NCBI GenBank assembly: GCA_964036045.1
Contig: OZ038395.1
Location: 9,814,288-9,878,287 of the forward strand
DNA: 64,000 nucleotides
From: Eutreptiella sp. 'Long Island Sound 2002'
Taxonomy: Eukaryota; Euglenozoa; Euglenophyceae; Eutreptiales; Eutreptiaceae
Reading direction: 5' to 3'
Under the pieces are notes generated by a model. That model was given only the letters and a program-made list of their open reading frames with translations. It was not told the origin of the DNA and made no database searches. Each line of letters begins with the position of its first letter. The first letter of the stretch is position 1. This document shows positions 13,801 through 23,700 of this stretch, one piece after another. The translations under genes were made by a program, and so were the position numbers.

Positions 13801-15863
13801 AACATGTTCCGGTCCTTCCGGAACATGTTCCGGCGCTTCCGGAACATGTTCCGGTGCTTCTGGAAATTGTTCCGGCGCTTCCTGAACATGTTCCGGTGCT
13901 TCCGGAACATGTTTCCGGTCCTTCCGGAACATGTTCCGGCGCTTCCGGAACATGTTCCGGCGCTTCCGGAACATGTTCCGGTCCTTCCGGAACATGTTCC
14001 GGCGCTTCCGGAACATGTTCCGGTCCTTCCGGAACATGTTCCGGCCCTTCCGGAACATTTTCCGGCCCTTCCGGAACATGTTCCGGCGCTTCCGGAACAT
14101 GTTCCGGCGCTTCCGGAACATGTTCCGGTGCTTCCGGAACATGTTCCGGCGCTTCCGGAACATGTTCCGGTCCTTCCGGAACATGTTCCGGTCCTTCCGG
14201 ATCATGTTCCGGCCCTTCTGGAACATGTTCCGGCGCTTCCGGAACATGTTCCGGTGCTTCCGGAACATGTTCCGGCGCTTCCGGAACATGTTCCGGTCCT
14301 TCCGGAACATGTTCCGGTCCTTCCGGAACATGTTCCGGTGCTTCCGGAACTTGTTCCGGCGCTTCCGGAACATGTTCCGGTGCTTGCGGAACATGTTCCG
14401 GTCCTTCCGGAACATAGTTCCGGCGCTTCCGGAACATGTTCCGGGGCTTCCGGAACATGTTCCGGCGCTTGCGGAACATGTTCCGATCATTCCGGAACAT
14501 GTTCCGGTGCTTCCGGAACATGTTCCGGCGCTTTCGGAACATGTTCCGGTGCTTCCAGGGCATGTTCCGGTGCTTCCGGAACATGTTCCGGTGCTTCCGG
14601 AACATGTCCCGGTGCTTCCGGGGCAAGTTCCGGTGCTTCCGGAAAACGTTCCGGCGCTTCCGGAGCATGTTCCGGTGCTTCCTGAACATGTTCCGGCGCT
14701 TCCGGAACATGTTCCGGTCCTTCCGGAACATGTTCCGGCGCTTTTGGAACATGTTCCGGTGCTTCCGGAACATGTTCCGGTGCTTCCGGAACATGTTCCG
14801 GCGCTTCCGGAACATGTTCCGGTGCTTCTGGAAATTGTTCCGGCGCTTCCTGAACATGTTCCGGTGCTTCCGGAACATGTTTCCGGTCCTTCCGGAACAT
14901 GTTCCGGCGCTTCCGGAACATGTTCCGGCGCTTCCGGAACATTTTCCGGTTCTTCCGGAACATGTTCCGGCGCTTCCGGAACATGTCCCGGTGCTTCCAG
15001 AACATGTTCCGGTGCTTCCAGAACATGTTCCGGTGCTTCCGGAACATGTTCCGGTCCTTCCGAAACATGTTCCGGCGCTTCCGCATCATGTTCCGGTGCT
15101 TCCGGAACATGTTCCGGTGCTTCCGGAACATGTTCCGGTGCTTCCGGAACATGTTCCGGTGCTTCCGGAACATGTTCCGGTCCTTCCGGAAGATGTTCCG
15201 GCCCTTCCGGAACATTTTCCGGCGCTTCCGGAACATGTTCCGGCGCTTCCGGAACATGTTCCGGCGCTTCCGGAACATGTTCCGGTCCTTCCGGAACATG
15301 TTCCGGCGCTTCCGGAACATGTTCCGGTCCTTCCGGAACATGTTCCGGTGCTTCCGGAACATGTTCCGGTCCTTCCGGAAGATGTTCCGGCCCTTCCGGA
15401 ACATTTTCCGGCGCTTCCGGAACATGTTCCGGCGCTTCCGGAACATGTTCCGGCGCTTCCGGAACATGTTCCGGTCCTTCCGGAACATGTTCCGGCGCTT
15501 CCGGAACATGTTCCGGCGCTTCCGGAACATGTTCCGGCGCTTCCGGAACATGTTCCGGCGCTTCCGGAACATGTTCCGGTCCTTCCGGAACATGTTCCGG
15601 CGCTTCCGGAACATGTTCCGGTCCTTCCGGAACATGTTCCGACGCTTCCGGAACATGTTCCGGCGCTTCCGGAACATGTTCCGGTCCTTCCGGAACATGT
15701 TCCGGTGCTTCCGGAACATGTTCCGGCGCTTCCGGAACATGTTCCGGCGCTTCCGGAACATGTTCCGGCGCTTCCGGAACATGTTCCGGCGCTTCCGGAA
15801 CATGTTCCGGTGCTTCCGGAACATGTTCCGGTGCTTCCGGAACATGTTCCGGCGCTTCCGGAA

Positions 15864-15887
15864 CATGTTCCGGAAGCACCGGAACAT
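15864..15887 (-). repeat. Inverted terminal satellite unit at left edge of the insertion
   Basis: The last monomer before the unique DNA has its spacer flipped (GGAAGCACC rather than GGTGCTTCC), and the array then stops inside the palindromic core, after GGAACAT. The switch occurs through the palindrome, so no base is disturbed at the turn. Confidence 0.8.
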
Positions 15888-16015
15888 TCACAAATTATTT
15901 GACCGCTTGGTTGGTTTCACCTCCCGATGATTTTGCACCCAGGAAACCTTGAAGATCTCAACAATGTGCAAAGCGGGGTATATGGCGCCAAATCACAAAT
16001 TCAAATCAATCAAAT
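15888..16015. other. Non-coding flank beyond the hammerhead core
   Basis: 128 bp of moderately AT-rich DNA with no open frame of note. TCACAAATT occurs at 15888-15896 and again at 15993-16001, and a related CACAAATTA lies at 16141 next to the reverse transcriptase stop codon. These short direct repeats may be decayed element termini. I could not define a terminal repeat or poly(A) tail. Confidence 0.5.
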
Positions 16016-16048
16016 GAACATGTTTCGGGCTAGTCGCCCCTCCTCAGC
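16016..16048 (-). ncRNA. Hammerhead ribozyme core (PLE-type), probably degenerate
   Basis: Minus strand, read from 16048 downward. CTGAGGA (16047-16041) matches the invariant CUGANGA box. GGG (16040-16038) pairs with CCC (16029-16027) as stem II, closing a loop of GCGACTAG. GAA (16026-16024) matches the second invariant box. It is followed by ACATGT (16023-16018), a self-complementary stem III with no loop, and then T at 16017 as the residue before the predicted cut. A palindromic stem III suits the dimeric, minimal type I hammerheads known from PLE terminal repeats. Stem I is weak: beyond the first G-C pair (16048 with 16016) I find no helix. Activity is therefore doubtful, but chance occurrence of both boxes with a correct stem II just downstream of a PLE reverse transcriptase is unlikely. 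Confidence 0.62.
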
Positions 16049-16146
16049 TGTAAGAGTACAGAAAGACAAACCATTGCAGGGCATCCCACCAAAGTAATGG
16101 GAATGACAGAAAAAATAGATACAGTGAACAACAATCGAAACACAAA

Positions 16147-17043
16147 TTAAATTTCGGGAGCACAGGCCTTCCTTAGCGCGCGCGTGCGCCACCCATGAAA
16201 TAATTTCCCCAAGTTAGGCGGCGGTTGCAACGTAGCAAATAATTGTACATCCGGAAGGAAAGACAAATTATTCACAAACCCTCTCACGACTCTCGAAAAA
16301 GAAATCGGGATGGCGCTGTGATGTGGGGCACGGAAGGCGTGTATCCTTGATCTTTTCTTTGCATGTGACTTCGGGTTGATGTACTTAGGCTTGTCATTCC
16401 AAGAAAACTTTGGCTTTGTGGTGAGGGAGGGGGGGTAGCCCCATCTAATGAGTGCACCTCTCAGTCGCTCCCAAGAAATCTTGTAGTAGCTCTCGTGCGA
16501 GCACAATCTCAAAAAACGGATGCACTCCCCCCCCACCCCACCTTCCTTGACACTCCTTGGGGTGTTGGAGTGCCAAGGAATGTAGAGGGCCGAATGTGTG
16601 GGTTTCCAATACACCACTGTGCCTAAGTGGGTGTAAGGTGATAAACAATACATCCAAAAAAGGAACGTGCGCCACCACCCCTCTTTGTAGGATGTCAAAA
16701 GTCAGGTTTGGGGCATAAATTGACTTCAAAAGGGAGTCCAAAGAGGGCTCCATATTTTTTGGATGGAACATAAGACCATCGTCGATGAATCTCATGAGTT
16801 TGATTGATGGGTGTAGATGTAGCTTTAGTCTTTCATAAAACCGAAGTACTAACGTACTCCATGTTAGTGCAGCATTAGTCCCCATCGCCCATCCCGTCAA
16901 TTGTTGAAATATCCCCGACCCCGGATTTCCGAAAATTCAGTGTGTATACACCACATTTAGCAATAGTTCACCAATGGTCAACGACTCGGTGTACTCAATA
17001 CTTAGAAATGGGAAATGGACACAATGTGTTTCCCATCTCTCGC
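16147..17043 (-). pseudogene. Penelope-like reverse transcriptase, truncated and frameshifted
   Basis: Read from 17043 down to 16147. The first frame enters from satellite, passes ELLLNVVYTH, meets an in-frame TGA at 16937-16939, then continues with FQQLTGWAMGT (RT motif B, AMGT, about 16877-16909) and RFIDD (catalytic motif C; FIDD at 16778-16789), then VPFLDVLFITL. Around 16620-16640 the frame shifts by one base. The second frame continues with TVVYWKPT, ECIRFLRLC, WGYPP (the conserved RGYP-like block) and a PNLGKLF stretch before TAA at 16147-16149. These blocks in this order are typical of PLE reverse transcriptases, which copy element RNA at the insertion site. Fingers and motif A are missing, so the piece is 5'-truncated by the satellite. 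The stop, the frameshift and a C8 run (16527-16534) mark it as dead. No ATG start is expected; the residue before TGW is a TTG leucine codon. The family call is firm, the subfamily is not. Confidence 0.8.
16543..16580. repeat. Imperfect inverted repeat (hairpin) inside the RT pseudogene
   Basis: TTCCTTGACACTCC (16543-16556) is complementary to GGAGTGCCAAGGAA (16567-16580) at 13 of 14 positions, with a 10-base loop. It lies inside the pseudogene's second reading frame, so it may be only a coincidence of coding sequence. It stands beside the C8 run, which suggests a region prone to slippage. Confidence 0.6.
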
Positions 17044-17046
17044 TTT

Positions 17047-17722
17047 GTGCTTCCGGAACATGTTCCGCTCCTTCCAGAACATGTTCCGGTCCTTCCGGAA
17101 CATGTTCCGGTGCTTCCGGAACATGTTCCGGTGCTTCCGGAACATGTTCCGGTCCTGCCGAAACATGTTCCGGAACATGTTCCGGTGCTTCCGGAACATG
17201 TTCCGGTGCTTCCGGAACATGTTCCGGCCTTCCGGAACATGTTCCGGTGCTTCCAGAACATGTTCCGGCGCTTCCGGAACATGTTCCGGCGCTTCCGGAA
17301 CATGTTCCGGTCCTTCCGGAACATGTTCCGGTGCTTCCGGAACATGTTCCGGTCCTTCCAGAACATGTTCCGGCGCTTCCGGAACATGTTCCGGTCCTCC
17401 CGGAACATGTTCCGGCGCTTCCGGAAGATGTTCCGGCGCTTCCGGAAGATGTTCCGGTCCTTCCGGAACATGTTCCGGCGCTTCCGAAACATGTTCCGGT
17501 GCTTCCGGAACATGTTCCGGCGCTTCCGGAACGTGTTCCGGTGCTTCCGGAAAATGTTCCGGTGCTTCCGGAACATGTTCCGGTCCTTCCGGAACATGTT
17601 CCGGCGCTTCCGGAACGTGTTCCGGTGCTTCCGGAAAATGTTCCGGTGCTTCCGGAACATGTTCCGGTCCTTCCGGAACATGTTCCGGTCCTTCCGGAAC
17701 ATGTTCGGGTGCTTCCGGAACA
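17047..17722 (+). repeat. 21-bp satellite, forward block right of the insertion
   Basis: About 32 monomers in the same spacer orientation as positions 1-15887. The block holds the rare double-core monomer with GGTCCTGCCGAAACATG, starting near 17151, where two palindromic cores follow each other without a spacer. The same rare monomer occurs in reverse complement at about 37.1, 38.0, 40.2, 40.8, 42.85, 45.35, 45.6 and 46.45 kb. This short block is therefore related, inverted, to the distal part of the main inverted array. Confidence 0.95.
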
Positions 17723-17737
17723 TGTTCCGGAAGCACC
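17708..17737. repeat. 30-bp perfect palindrome at the main orientation switch
   Basis: At the transition from forward to inverted spacers, the core is flanked by GGTGCTTCC on the left and GGAAGCACC on the right. The whole 30 bp reads identically on both strands, with its centre between 17722 and 17723. Left of this point the spacer is forward; right of it, it is inverted for about 30.6 kb. Confidence 0.95.
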
Positions 17738-20700
17738 GGAACATTTTCCGGAAGCACCGGAACACGTTCCGGAAGCGCCGGAACATGTTCCGGAAGCACC
17801 GGAACATGTTTCGGAAGCGCCGGAACATGTTCCGGAAGGACCGGAACATGTTCCGGAAGGACCGGAACATGTTCCGGAAGCGCCGGAACATGTTCCGGAA
17901 GCAGCGGCGGAACATGTTCCGGAAGCGCCGGAACATGTTCCAGAAGGACCCGAACATGTTCCGGAAGCGCCGGAACATGTTCCGGAAGGACCGGAACAGG
18001 TTCCGGAAGCACCGGAACATGTTCCGGAAGCACCGGAACATGTTTCGGAAGCGCCGGAACATGTTCCGGAAGGACCGGAACATGTTCCGGAAGGACCGGA
18101 ACATGTTCCGGAAGCGCCGGAACATGTTCCGGAAGCGGCGGAACATGTTCCGGAAGCGCCGGAACATGTTCCGGAAGGACCCGAACATGTTCCGGAAGGA
18201 CCGGAACATGTTCCGGAAGCGCCGGAACATGTTACAGAAGCGCCGGAATATGTTCCGGAAGCGCCGGAACATGTTCCGGAAGGACCGGAACATGTTCCGG
18301 AAGGACCGGAACATGTTCCGGAAGCACCGGAACATGTTCCGGAAGGACCAGAACATGTTCCGGAAGCACCAGAACATGTTCCGGAAGGGCCGGAACATGT
18401 TCCGGAAGCGCCGAAACATGTTCCGGAAGCACCGGAACATGTTCCGGAAGGACCGGAACATGTCCCGGAAGCACCAGAACATGTTCCGGAAGCACCGGAT
18501 CACGTTCCGGAAGGACCGGAACATGTTCCGGAAGCGCCGGAACATGTTCCGGAAGGACCGGAACATGTTCCGGAAGGACCGGAACATGTTCCGGAAGCGC
18601 CGGAACATGTTCCGGAAGGACCCGAACATGTTCCGGAAGGACCGGAACATGTTCCGGAAGCATCGGAACATGTTCCGGTGCTTCCGGAACATGTTCCGGT
18701 CCTTCCGGAACATGTTCCGGAAGCGCCGGAACGTGTTGCCGAAGGACCGGAACATGTTCCGAAAGCACCGGAACATGTTCCGGAAGCACCGGAACAAGTT
18801 CCGGAAGCACCGGAACACGTTCCGGAAGCACCGGAACATGTTCCGGAAGCACCGGAACATGTTCCGAAGGCACCGGAACATGTTCCGGAAGCACCGGAAC
18901 ATGTTCCGAAAGCACCGGAACATGTTCCGGAAGGACCGGAACATGTTCCGGAAGCGCCGGAACATGTTCCGGAAGGACCGGAAACATGTTCCGGAAGGGC
19001 CAGAACATGTTCCGGAAAGACCGGAACATGTTCCGGAAGGGCCGGAACATGTTCCGGAAGGACCGGAACATGTTCCGGAAGGACCGGAACATGTTCCGGA
19101 AGGACCGGAACATGTTCCGGAAGCACCGGAACATGTTCCGGAAGCGCCGGAACATGTTCCGGAAGAACCGGAACATGTTCCGGAAGTACCGGAACATGTT
19201 CCGGAAGCGCCGGAACATGTTCCGGAAGCGCCGGAACATGTTCCGGAAGCGCCGGAACATGTTCCGGAAGGACCGGAAACATGTTCCGGAAGCACCGGAA
19301 CATGTCCAGAAAGCGCCGGAACAATTTCCAGAAGCACCGGAACATGTTCCGGAAGCGCCGGAACATGTTCCGGAAGCACCGGAACATGTTCCGGAAGCAC
19401 CGGAACATGTTCCGGAAGCGCCAGAAAATGTTCCGGAAGCACCGGAACGTGTTACCGAAGGACCGGAACATGTTCCGAAAGCACCGGAACATGTTCCGGA
19501 AGCACCGGAACAAGTTCCGGAAGCACCGGAACACGTTCCGGAAGCACCGGAACATGTTCCGGAAGCACCGGAACATGTTCCGGAAGCACCGGAACATGTT
19601 CCGAAGGCACCGGAACATGTTCCGGAAGCACCGGAACATGTTCCGAAAGCACCGGAACATGTTCCGGAAGGACCGGAACATGTTCCGGAAGCGCCGGAAC
19701 ATGTTCCGGAAAAACCGGAAACATGTTCCGGAAGGGCCGGAACATGTTCCGGAAAGACCGGAACATGTTCCGGAAGGGCCGGAACATGTTCCGGAAGGGC
19801 CGGAACATGTTCCGGAAGGACCGGAACATGTTCCGGAAGGACCGGAACATGTTCCGGAAGCACCGGAACATGTTCCGGAAGCGCCGGAACATGTTCCGGA
19901 AGAACCGGAACATGTTCCGGAAGTACCGGAACATGTTCCGGAAGCGCCGGAACATGTTCCGGAAGCGCCGGAACATGTTCCGGAAGCGCCGGAACATGTT
20001 CCGGAAGGACCGGAAACATGTTCCGGAAGCACCGGAACATGTTCAGAAAGCGCCGGAACAATTTCCAGAAGCACCGGAACATGTTCCGGAAGCGCCGGAA
20101 CATGTTCCGGAAGCACCGGAACATGTTCCGGAAGCACCGGAACATGTTCCGGAAGCGCCGGAACATGTTCCGGAAGCACCGGAACATGTTCCGGAAGCAC
20201 CGGAACATGTTCCGGAAGCGCCGGAACATGTTCCGGAAGCGCCGGAACATGTTCCAGAAGCGCCGGAACATGTTCCAGAAGGACCGCAATATGTTCCGGA
20301 AGGACCGGAACATGTTCCGGAAGGACCGGAACATGTTCTGGAAGCACCGGAACATGTTCCGGAAGGACCGGAACATGTTCCGGAAGCACCGGAACATGTT
20401 CCGAAAGCACCGGAACATGTTCCGGAAGCACCAGAACATGTTCCGGAAGGACCGGAACATGTTCCGGAAGCGCCGGAACATGTTCCGGAAGCGCCGGAAC
20501 ATGTTCCGGACGGACCGGAAACATGTTCCGGAAGCACCGGAACATGTTGCGGAAGCGCCTGAACATGTTCCGGAAGCGCCGGAACATGTTCCGGAAGCGC
20601 CGGAACATCTTCCGGAAGCACCGGAACATGTTCCGGAAGGACCGGAAACATGTTCCGGAAGCACCGGAACACGTTCAGAAAGCGCCGGAACAATTTCCAG

Positions 20701-23700
20701 AAGCACCGGAACGTGTTCCGGAAGCGCCGGAACATGTTCCGGAAGCACCGGAACATGTTCCGGAAGCACCGGAACATGTTCCGGAAGCGCCGGAACATGT
20801 TCCGGAAGCACCGGAACATGTTCCGGAAGCGCCGGAACATGTTCCAGAAGCGCCGGAACATGTTCCAGAAGGACCGCAACATGTTCCGGAAGGACCGGAA
20901 CATGTTCCGGAAGGACCGGAACATGTTCCGGAAGCACCGGAACATGTTCCGGAAGGACCGGAACATGTTCCGGAAGCACCGGAACATGTTCCGGAAGCAC
21001 CGGAACATGTTCCGGAAGCACCAGAACATGTTCCGGAAGGACCGGAACATGTTCCGGAAGCACCGGAACATGTTCCGGAAGCACCGGAACACGTTCCGAA
21101 AGCACCGGAACATGATCCGGAAGGACTGGAACATGTTCCGGAAGCGCTGGAACATGTTCCGGAAGGACCGGAACATGTTCCGGAAGCGGCGGAACATGTT
21201 CCGGAAGGACCGGAACAGGTTCTGGAAGCGCCGGAACACGTTCCGGAAGCACCGGAACATGTTCCGGAAGCGCCGGAGCATGTTCCGGAAGCGCCGGAAC
21301 ATGTTCCGGAAGCACCGGAACATGTTCCGGAAGCGCCGGAACATGTTCCGGAAGCACCGGAACATGTTCCGGAAGCGCCGGAACATTTTCCGGAAGCACC
21401 GGAACATGTTCCGGAAGGACCGGAACATGTTCCGGAAGCGCCGGAACATGTTCCGGAAGGGCCGGAACATGTTCCGGAAGCACCGGAACATGTTCCGGAA
21501 GCGCCGGAACATGTTCCGGAAGCGCCGGAACATGTTCCGGAAGCGCCGGAACATGTTCCGGAAGGACCGGAACATGTTCCGGAAGCACCGGAACATGTTC
21601 CGGAAGCACCGGAACATGTTCCGGAAGCGCCGGAACATGTTCCGGAAGGACCGGAACATGTTCCGGAAGCACCGGAACATGTTCCGGAAGCACCGGAACA
21701 TGTTCCCGAAGCACCGGAACATGTTCCGGAAGCGCCGGAACATGCACCGGAAGCGCCGGAACATGTTCCGGAAGCACCGGAACATGTTCCGAAGGCACCG
21801 GAACATGTTCCGGAAGGACCGGAACATGTTCCGGAAGGACCGGAACATGTTCCAGAAGCGCCGGAACATGTTCCGGAAGGACCGGAACATGTTCCGGAAG
21901 GGCCGGAACATGTTCCGGAAGGACCGGAACATGTTCCGGAAGCACCGGAACATGTTCCGGAAGCGCCGGAACATGTTCCGGAAGCGCCGGAACATGTTCC
22001 GGAAGCACCGGAACATGTTCCGGAAGCGCCGGAACATGTTCCGGAAGCACCAGAACATGTTCCGGAAGCGCCGGAACATGTTCCGCAAGAACCGGAACAT
22101 GTTCCGGAAGGACCGGAACATGTTCCGGAAGCGCCGGAACATGTTCCGGAAGGACCGGAAACATGTTCCGGAAGGGCCGGAACATGTTCCGGAAGGACCG
22201 GAACATGTTCCGGAAGGGCCGGAACATGTTCCGGAAGGACCGGAACATGTTCCGGAAGCACCGGAACATGTTCCGGAAGCACCGGAACATGTTCCGGAAG
22301 CACCGGAACATGTTCCGAAGGCACCGGAACATGTTCCGGAAGGACCGGAACATGTTCCGGAAGCGCCGGAACATGTTCCGGAAGCGCCGGAACATGTTCC
22401 GGAAGGACCGGAAACATGTTCCGGAAGCACCGGAACATGTTCAGAAAGCGCCGGAACAATTTCCAGAAGCACCGGAACATGTTCCGGAAGCGCCGGAACA
22501 TGTTCCGGAAGCGCCGGAACATGTTCCGGAAGCACCAGAACATGTTCCGGAAGCGCCGGAACATGTTCCGGAAGCGCCGGAACATGTTCCGGAAGGACCG
22601 CAACATGTTGCGGAAGGACCGCAACATGTTTCGGAAGCACCGGAACATGTTCCGGAAGGACCGGAACATGTTCCGGAAGCACCGGAACATGTTCCGGAAG
22701 GACCGGAACATGTTCCGGAAGCACCGGAACATGTTCCGAAAGCACCGGAACATGTTCCGGAAGCACCAGAACATGTTCCGGAAGGACCGGAACATGTTCC
22801 GTAAGCACCGGAACATGTTCCGGAAGCACCAGAACACGTTCCGAAAGCACCGGAACATGATCCGGAAGGACTGGAACATGTTCCGGAAGCGTTGGAACAT
22901 GTTCCGGAAGGACCGGAACATGTTCCGGAAGCGCCGGAACATGTTCCGGAAGAACCGGAACATGTTCCGGAAGCACCGGAACATGTTCCGGAAGCGCCGG
23001 AACATGTTCCGGAAGCACCGGAACATGTTCCGAAGGCACCGGAACATGTTCCGGAAGGACCGGAACATGTTCCGGAAGGACCGTAACATGTTCCAGAAGC
23101 GCCAGAACATGTTCAGGAAGGACCGGAACATGTTCCGGAAGGGCCGGAACATGTTCCGGAAGGACCGGAACATGTTCCGGAAGCGCCGGAACATGTTCCG
23201 GAAGCGCCGGAACATGTTCCGGAAGCACCGGAAGATGTTCCGGAAGCGCCGGAACATGTTCCGGAAGCACCAGAACATGTTCCGGAAGCGCCGGAACATG
23301 TTCCGCAAGAACCGGAACATGTTCCGGAAGGGCCGGAACATGTTCCGGAAGGACCGGAACATGTTCCGGAAGCACCGGAACATGTTCCGGAAGCACCGGA
23401 ACATGTTCCGGAAGCACCGGAACATGTTCCGAAGGCACCGGAACATGTTCCGGAAGGACCGGAACATGTTCCGGAAGCGCCGGAACATGTTCCGGAAGCG
23501 CCGGAACATGTTCCGGAAGGACCGGAAACATGTTCCGGAAGCACCGGAACATGTTCAGAAAGCGCCGGAACAATTTCCAGAAGCACCGGAACATGTTCCG
23601 GAAGCGCCGGAACATGTTCCGGAAGCACCGGAACATGTTCCGGAAGCACCGGAACATGTTCCGGAAGCGCCGGAACATGTTCCGGAAGCACCGGAACATG

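Larger units (their letters stand above)
1..15887 (+). repeat. 21-bp palindromic satellite, forward-orientation block
   Basis: About 750 tandem units of 21 bp. Each unit is the 12-bp perfect palindrome GGAACATGTTCC followed by a 9-bp asymmetric spacer, most often GGTGCTTCC, GGCGCTTCC or GGTCCTTCC. With flanking bases the palindrome reaches 16 bp (CCGGAACATGTTCCGG), and TTCCGGAA is a second palindrome overlapping it. Frequent variants are ACATGATGCGG, ACATGTGCCGG, CCAGAACATG and CCGGAAGATG. The spacer orientation is forward throughout except for isolated flipped units near 1175, 1550, 2940, 5845, 8095, 9058 and 11220, and the last unit before 15887. The array is cut by the window edge on the left. 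All long open frames here come from the period being a multiple of three; they encode only seven-residue repeats and show no start, domain or codon signal of a gene. Confidence 0.97.
15888..17046 (-). mobile_element. Decayed Penelope-like retroelement fragment embedded in satellite
   Basis: This 1.16-kb segment is the only non-satellite DNA in the window and is visibly poorer in GC. On the minus strand it reads reverse transcriptase remnant, then about 100 bp of non-coding DNA, then a hammerhead ribozyme core, the order expected at the 3' end of a PLE with its terminal repeat. Left of the core the segment ends in satellite after GGAACAT; on the right, satellite resumes at GTGCTTCC. About 6 bp of a satellite unit (GTTCCG) seem to be missing and no target-site duplication is visible. 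No GIY-YIG endonuclease follows the reverse transcriptase. It could be an endonuclease-lacking PLE (Athena/Coprina type), a type with an N-terminal endonuclease (Naiad/Chlamys) truncated at its 5' end, or a canonical PLE with that part lost. A pre-satellite remnant overtaken by expansion on both sides is also possible. Confidence 0.7.

Noticed and set aside
15950-16150. tRNA or other structured RNA gene besides the hammerhead
   Set aside because: No A/B boxes, cloverleaf stems or other recognisable RNA family were found in the non-satellite segment.
16010-16192. Minus-strand 60-codon ORF downstream of the RT
   Set aside because: It overlaps the end of the RT pseudogene in another frame and reads straight through the hammerhead core; the sequence is better explained as non-coding.
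15888-17046. Target-site duplication or telomere repeats at the insertion
   Set aside because: The left edge stops at GGAACAT and the right resumes at GTGCTTCC. No duplicated flank exists, and no TTAGGG- or TTTAGGG-type run is present.
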